DNA of 41,207 nt. Source: a virus. Positions 38,711 to 41,207 of the stretch are shown in pieces. Below the pieces are notes generated by a model, which worked only from the letters and a program-made list of their open reading frames with translations, did not search any database and was not told the DNA's origin. Position 1 is the stretch's first letter, and each line of letters opens with the position of its first letter. The DNA lies in the IMG/VR virus record IMGVR_UViG_3300023179_000218, positions 1 through 41,207 of that record; one strand, given 5' to 3'. The translations under genes and the position numbers were made by a program.

Positions 38711-40168
38711 CTAGCCGTCTACCAGGACCTTTTTAGCAAAGGTTCCCGCAGCGGCGGTCCCTGTCCCAACCTGGACTGTTACTGTGGCCGTGTCTGGGTT
38801 GACTGTGGCGAGTGGCTGCACTATAGGTTGCGATGTTACAGTCCCACCGCTCTGCGCAGCGGGTACTGAGGTGCACAGTAGAGCCTTGTCAGCTTTGTCG
38901 CTGCCTAGCTTTATGTAGCCGCTTTTTGATGGCCTAAAGATGATGTCACCTGACGCCTTGACAACTATAGCAGCCCTGTCGTCAGGCGCAGCGTCATCAC
39001 TAGACACCAGTATCTCTAGGTCCTTCCGCGCCAAGATCCTGACCTTGTCTGTCTTTATTATGACGCCTGGGTCTCCATCGGCGCCGTCTGATATGCTAAA
39101 AGAAGCGTTGTTGAGGTCGACTATCTTAAGAGACTCGTCTATCTTTATGGCCTGGCTCAGCCTGATCCTTGTGTCATCTGCAATGAGGTCAGGGTCTCCT
39201 TCGCTTGGGTTCTTGAGAGAAGTCTTGACTGACTTGTCGAGCTCTTTCCTCCCTATAGAGTTAAGCAGCGAGACACCTGAAGTCGTAGGCGTCTTGCCCC
39301 TGCCAACGACCATGTCTATCATGCCACCGTGTGGGGAGTCTTGCTGCGGAAGTTTGGAGACAGTGAGGCTCACTTCAGATGGTTCGTTGCCCACTATTAC
39401 GTCTTTTTTTAATTCACTTTTGTCGGCTGCGGGCCCACGTCGCTCTGTTCCTAGCACCAACAGCGAGTTATTCTTCCCCTCCAAGACAAGGTCCCCTGGC
39501 CTCTTCTTAAACCGTGGCACAGCTGCGTCTTTTATGAGGTCCATGCTGTTGACGACAGCTTCTCCTTCACCGGTTCGAGTTATTAGGTCAAGGTAAGCAG
39601 TAGGTCCTCCTGGGATAAAACCTGTCCCAACCATGGGTTCTCTGTCGTCGCCTTCACCTTGTATCAAACCATTTACAAATTCTAACTTAGGCTCCCCAGC
39701 AGACTGTCCTGTTAGAGTCCTCTCAAATTGGCGGGGTGGATGCGTGTGGTTTAAGTCATCTACGTGCCACATCTCTGATATGCGGCACAGCCAGTAGCCT
39801 ATCTCTGAAGTATAGTGCTCAAACATCGCCCACACGTGCTCTCCTGGCGAGACTGGTAGCGATAAATGCGCAGGAAACATAGGAAACAGGAAGACAGGTG
39901 GTCGGAGGTTCCCATCTGTGTTAAGGTTCGTAAACTTTGCCAGCACCGTGTTTCTTGGCAGCAGCTTTCCATATGCAGTTCTTAAACCGGTAGGCGCAAG
40001 AGTCGAATAGTAGTCGAGAACATCCTCAGTTACTAGCGTTGGGTCGTAGATAACGTCTACTACGACCATCCTAGCGAATGCGTTGTTGATGAGGTAAGGG
40101 TCTGCGTCGGCCCTTTCTATCTGGCCAAACGCAGAGTTGGCTGACGCTTTTGCGGGATCTAGTATCAC
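38711..40168 (-). CDS. Baseplate spike/hub protein, T4 gp5-like with OB segment (485 aa)
   Basis: Starts at GTG 40168, after AGGCAGG. The gp5-like OB signature is R-P-P-V-F-L-F-P-M-F-P-A-H-L-S-L-P-V-S-P-G-E-H-V-W (about residues 88-112). The middle is polar, and the C-terminus has repeated short strands (GYIKLGSDKADKALL) as in needle-like spikes. The lysozyme domain that interrupts T4 gp5 is absent. It should sit at the tip of the tail tube and pierce the cell envelope. Confidence 0.85.
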   Translation of the reverse strand: MILDPAKASANSAFGQIERADADPYLINNAFARMVVVDVIYDPTLVTEDVLDYYSTLAPTGLRTAYGKLLPRNTVLAKFTNLNTDGNLRPPVFLFPMFPAHLSLPVSPGEHVWAMFEHYTSEIGYWLCRISEMWHVDDLNHTHPPRQFERTLTGQSAGEPKLEFVNGLIQGEGDDREPMVGTGFIPGGPTAYLDLITRTGEGEAVVNSMDLIKDAAVPRFKKRPGDLVLEGKNNSLLVLGTERRGPAADKSELKKDVIVGNEPSEVSLTVSKLPQQDSPHGGMIDMVVGRGKTPTTSGVSLLNSIGRKELDKSVKTSLKNPSEGDPDLIADDTRIRLSQAIKIDESLKIVDLNNASFSISDGADGDPGVIIKTDKVRILARKDLEILVSSDDAAPDDRAAIVVKASGDIIFRPSKSGYIKLGSDKADKALLCTSVPAAQSGGTVTSQPIVQPLATVNPDTATVTVQVGTGTAAAGTFAKKVLVDG

Positions 40169-40173
40169 AGTTT

Positions 40174-40530
40174 TTACCTGCCTATCATGTCAAACATTTC
40201 GTCAGGCGTGACCTCGGCCGGCCTGTCAGCCTTGGCTATCAGCTCTGCCAGCTTGATGAGCTGGTCGTTGGCCTTGCTCATCCTCTCGATGTATGTGGCG
40301 ATTGTCCTGCCGTGGACAGCGTGCTCAGTGCTCTTGCCGCGGACGATAGAGCTGAGCTCCAGGAACATTGCGTAGGAGTGCTGCCTGTCTGTGATGGCGT
40401 TCTCGTATATCTCTTTCCACAGCTTCCTCTTCTTGTCGTTAAGTGACTCTATCTGGTCTAGGAGGTCAGAGAAGTCCTTTACCTTGTCACGTACCTCGCC
40501 CCATGACTCAGCCGAAATATCTTCAGTCAT
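40174..40530 (-). CDS. Small helical protein coupled to the late sigma gene (118 aa)
   Basis: All helix: SWGEVRDKVKDFSDLLDQIE, then IESLNDKKRKLWKEIYENAI and ERMSKANDQLIKLAELIAKA. It ends P-D-E-M-F-D-M-I-G-R. It starts eight bases inside the end of the sigma gene, so the two proteins are made together. T4 gp33, the late-transcription coactivator, is a similar-sized acidic helical protein that ends in a sliding-clamp-binding tail. The E-M-F-D-M-I end and gene position are suggestive only. A virion assembly role cannot be excluded. Confidence 0.6.
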   Translation of the reverse strand: MTEDISAESWGEVRDKVKDFSDLLDQIESLNDKKRKLWKEIYENAITDRQHSYAMFLELSSIVRGKSTEHAVHGRTIATYIERMSKANDQLIKLAELIAKADRPAEVTPDEMFDMIGR

Positions 40531-41207
40531 CCTCGTCCTCCATGGCCTCTTGCCGTATCATCCTGTAGTGAGACCTTATCGACTGCATGGCTGTCGTCAG
40601 CTGCTTCGGGCTTAGCCCCGATAACTCTCTCATGTAGAGAAGTATTGCGCTCTTGTTGAGCAGGTCTATGTCGTCTATGTTGTCAAATATGGTGATGATA
40701 GAGTTGACGCACTGCAGCTCGTTCTCTGACTTGAGCATGCCCCTGATCTTGTAGAGCATCTCCATGATGTCGTCGGCCCGCGTCAGCGACTCTAGCAGGA
40801 AGTCCTGGGCCGGCACCACGTTGTGGTTTTCTATCGCCCTCATCTCGTTACTTGACAGGGAGGCCGTGTCTGACATGCTAACACACCTCTTGGTCATCTG
40901 GTTCTTCTGCTTCGTCTTGATGATGAGCCAGTTCTTGGCCACGACATTGAAGTATGAGAAAGCGTTGGTGCCCCTCGACGGGTCGAACTTTCGCAGCGAC
41001 TCAAAGAGGAAGTTGACGCAGTCGTGCTTCAGGTCCTCGGCGGTGGTGTGCAGCCCGACGAAGCTGTGTATGTTGATCAGGTTCTCCACCAGCTTCTCGA
41101 AGGCGGGCATGATTCCCTTGACGTACAGGTCGTCTTTTGCCCTCTTGTCAGGCGCCTGCTGGTAGGCCACTATGAATTCCTGAGTCTCGCTGGTGAAGTA
41201 GAAGTTG
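40523..41207 (-). CDS. Late-transcription sigma factor, T4 gp55-like, truncated at the window edge
   Basis: The frame continues to the window edge upstream of the internal GTG at 41170; the visible start N-F-Y-F-T-S-E-T-Q-E-F-I-V-A-Y is typical of gp55-type proteins. The sigma region 2 core is visible: D-L-K-H-D-C-V-N-F-L-F-E-S-L-R-K-F-D-P-S-R, then G-T-N-A-F-S-Y-F-N-V-V-A-K-N-W (about residues 60-95 from the edge). In T4 this protein directs RNA polymerase to TATAAATA late promoters with gp33 and the sliding clamp. It heads the late operon and overlaps the next gene by eight bases. Confidence 0.88.
   Translation of the reverse strand, partial: NFYFTSETQEFIVAYQQAPDKRAKDDLYVKGIMPAFEKLVENLINIHSFVGLHTTAEDLKHDCVNFLFESLRKFDPSRGTNAFSYFNVVAKNWLIIKTKQKNQMTKRCVSMSDTASLSSNEMRAIENHNVVPAQDFLLESLTRADDIMEMLYKIRGMLKSENELQCVNSIITIFDNIDDIDLLNKSAILLYMRELSGLSPKQLTTAMQSIRSHYRMIRQEAMEDEDD

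Overview
The window is a stretch of a tailed-phage genome of the contractile-tail (myovirus) type, distantly T4-like. On the minus strand the right half encodes a T4 gp55-like late sigma factor (cut by the window edge), a gp5-like baseplate spike/hub protein with an OB-type segment, a gp25-like and a gp6/J-like baseplate wedge protein, four large structural proteins, and a set of tail fibres including a 1016-residue collagen-like protein. There is no ribosomal RNA, insertion sequence or CRISPR array. The host cannot be read directly. TAnnnT -10 boxes 6-7 nt before ATG are typical of leaderless genes in Actinobacteria and Deinococcus-Thermus, whereas the Asp/Ala/Thr-rich, Cys-rich lipoprotein near 19.1 kb looks like those of Myxococcota. 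Both points are inference.

Region 1 (1-7206) is an array of very short, GC-rich genes on the plus strand. Twenty-four copies of one element precede them: a TGAAAA-like -35, almost always 17 nt of spacer, a TAnnnT -10, and 6 (once 7) nt to the ATG. The predicted transcripts are therefore leaderless, one promoter per gene or gene pair. In many copies the TGA stop of the preceding gene is itself the start of the -35, and many spacers carry a small CCC...GGG inverted repeat that could be an operator. A divergent copy at the left edge drives a gene leaving the window. One copy is a scar of a lost cassette, and two gene pairs are paralogues. Region 2 (7207-7601) is non-coding and holds five TTTCCCGGGA-like palindromes spaced 46-47 bp apart, plus two copies of another perfect palindrome: a strong candidate for a replication, partition or regulatory locus.

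Region 3 (7602-15511) mixes small genes with accessory enzymes: three beta-rich probable virion proteins, a cREC-type receiver-domain protein, a minus-strand nucleotidyltransferase-like protein, a 504-residue unknown and an ATP-dependent DNA ligase. Four of these plus-strand genes carry the same promoter element as region 1, so the promoter class extends beyond the array. Region 4 (15527-18023) is an AT-rich insertion with a polytopic membrane protein and a double glycosyltransferase whose base composition changes between its two catalytic domains. Region 5 (18024-19801) has an SH3-like small protein, a lytic-transglycosylase-like enzyme, a lipoprotein, a tRNA-like sequence and two tiny genes, and probably includes the lysis functions.

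Region 6 (19907-41207, minus strand) is the late structural operon: sigma factor, partner protein, spike/hub, wedge, large baseplate-associated proteins with LamG-like and other beta domains, then fibres. The fibres share interchangeable modules and are AT-richer than the baseplate genes, as expected for a receptor-recognition region under rapid exchange.
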